Assembly: GCA_946616385.1 (NCBI GenBank)
Contig: CAMOIZ010000056.1
Location: 1-6,925, forward strand
Direction: 5' to 3'
DNA length: 6,925 bases
DNA from: an uncultured Bacteroidales bacterium
GTDB lineage: Bacteria > Bacteroidota > Bacteroidia > Bacteroidales > UBA932
Positions 6,726 to 6,925 of this stretch are shown here, in pieces. The notes beneath the pieces are model-generated. The model did not search any database. It saw only the letters and a program-made list of their open reading frames with translations, and had not been told where the DNA came from. Numbering within the stretch: the first letter of the stretch is position 1; each line of letters begins with the position of its first letter. The position numbers and the translations under genes were made by a program.

Positions 6726-6727
6726 GT

Positions 6728-6925
6728 ATGAAAAAGTTTTTCGCTATTGCTGCCGCCCTTCTTATCGGTGTTGCTGCTTTCGCACAGGAAACCAACAAGG
6801 ATGAGAACGGAAACTACAAGTTCGGTGGCTATGAAACCAACAAGTTCGGACAGAACTGGTTCGTAGGTGGTGGCGTAGGTCTCAACACTCAGACCAACGC
6901 TCCTTACTACATTATTGGTAGCCTT
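6728..6925 (+). CDS. Exported outer-membrane protein, probably OmpA-like beta-barrel (3' end outside window)
   Basis: Only the first 66 residues are present. They begin with a clear signal peptide, MKKFFAIAAALLIGVAAFAQ, cleaved after Ala19 or close by. The mature part contains YETNKFGQNWFVGGGVGLN. The 'NKF..NWFVG.G.G' pattern is typical of the first strand of Bacteroidales OmpA-family or porin-like beta-barrel proteins, in which aromatic and Gly residues alternate. Whether a C-terminal peptidoglycan-binding OmpA domain follows cannot be seen. The gene has its own promoter and A-rich leader. Its codons favour T-ending GGT, GCT, GTT and CTT, unlike the C/G-ending choices of the bat genes, as expected for an abundant protein. 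It is probably not functionally part of the Bat operon. Export is confident; the OmpA-like call is moderate. Confidence 0.75.
   Translation, partial: MKKFFAIAAALLIGVAAFAQETNKDENGNYKFGGYETNKFGQNWFVGGGVGLNTQTNAPYYIIGSL

Larger units (their letters stand above)
6607..6727. other. AT-rich intergenic region with promoter and leader, no clear terminator
   Basis: The 121 bases between the fusion gene and the last gene are strikingly AT-rich compared with the operon. I see no GC-rich stem followed by a T-run on the + strand, so no intrinsic terminator for the bat operon can be called. The only inverted repeat near the stop is a weak AT-only pair, TTAATT (6614-6619) with AATTAA (6635-6640). The rest holds the promoter and untranslated leader of the downstream gene. 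Read-through from bat is possible but untested. Confidence 0.7.

Overview
The window is a stretch of a Bacteroidota chromosome, most likely order Bacteroidales. It carries the bulk of a Bat ("Bacteroides aerotolerance") operon on the + strand, followed by the start of a separate outer-membrane protein gene. Three things support the assignment: the Bat gene order, a textbook Bacteroidota sigma-factor promoter (TTTG, 19 bp, TAnnTTTG) before the last gene, and an A-rich leader in place of a strong Shine-Dalgarno site. The operon is GC-rich by eye, which would suit a GC-rich Bacteroidales lineage such as Rikenellaceae. Genus cannot be fixed from the sequence.

Layout. (1) 2-388: C-terminal end of a DUF58 protein. 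(2) 385-1329: a BatD-like single-pass membrane protein without an established symbol. (3) 1319-2302: batA. (4) 2302-3300: batB, the second VWA membrane protein. (5) 3300-4007: batC, an exported TPR protein with a Gln/Asp-rich tail. (6) 4012-6606: batD fused in frame to batE, ending in a bacterial SH3 domain. The first five genes overlap by 1 to 11 bases, and the last follows after 4 bases, so this is one tightly coupled transcription unit. A MoxR-type AAA+ ATPase gene would be expected upstream of the window. (7) 6607-6727: an AT-rich intergenic region with promoter and leader, and no convincing intrinsic terminator. (8) 6728-6925 (runs off the end): N-terminus of an exported, probably beta-barrel (OmpA-like) protein with a different, highly-expressed-type codon usage.

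How the parts fit. BatA and BatB place metal-ion-binding (MIDAS) VWA domains between membrane anchors. The BatD-like proteins have large extracytoplasmic beta domains, one TM helix and a cytosolic helical domain. BatC and BatE supply TPR domains outside the inner membrane, and the SH3 domain of the fusion is predicted to face the periplasm. Together they look like an envelope complex probably served by the MoxR ATPase. Its biochemical role is unsettled; the aerotolerance name comes from the original Bacteroides fragilis work.

The most interesting observations are two. The six-gene set reads as three paralogous pairs (BatD-like/BatD, BatA/BatB, BatC/BatE), suggesting duplication of a three-part module. 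And the BatD-BatE junction retains what looks like BatE's own signal peptide with a signal-peptidase site, so the fusion may be a polyprotein or a multi-pass protein. I found no mobile element, CRISPR array, RNA gene or clearly undescribed system.
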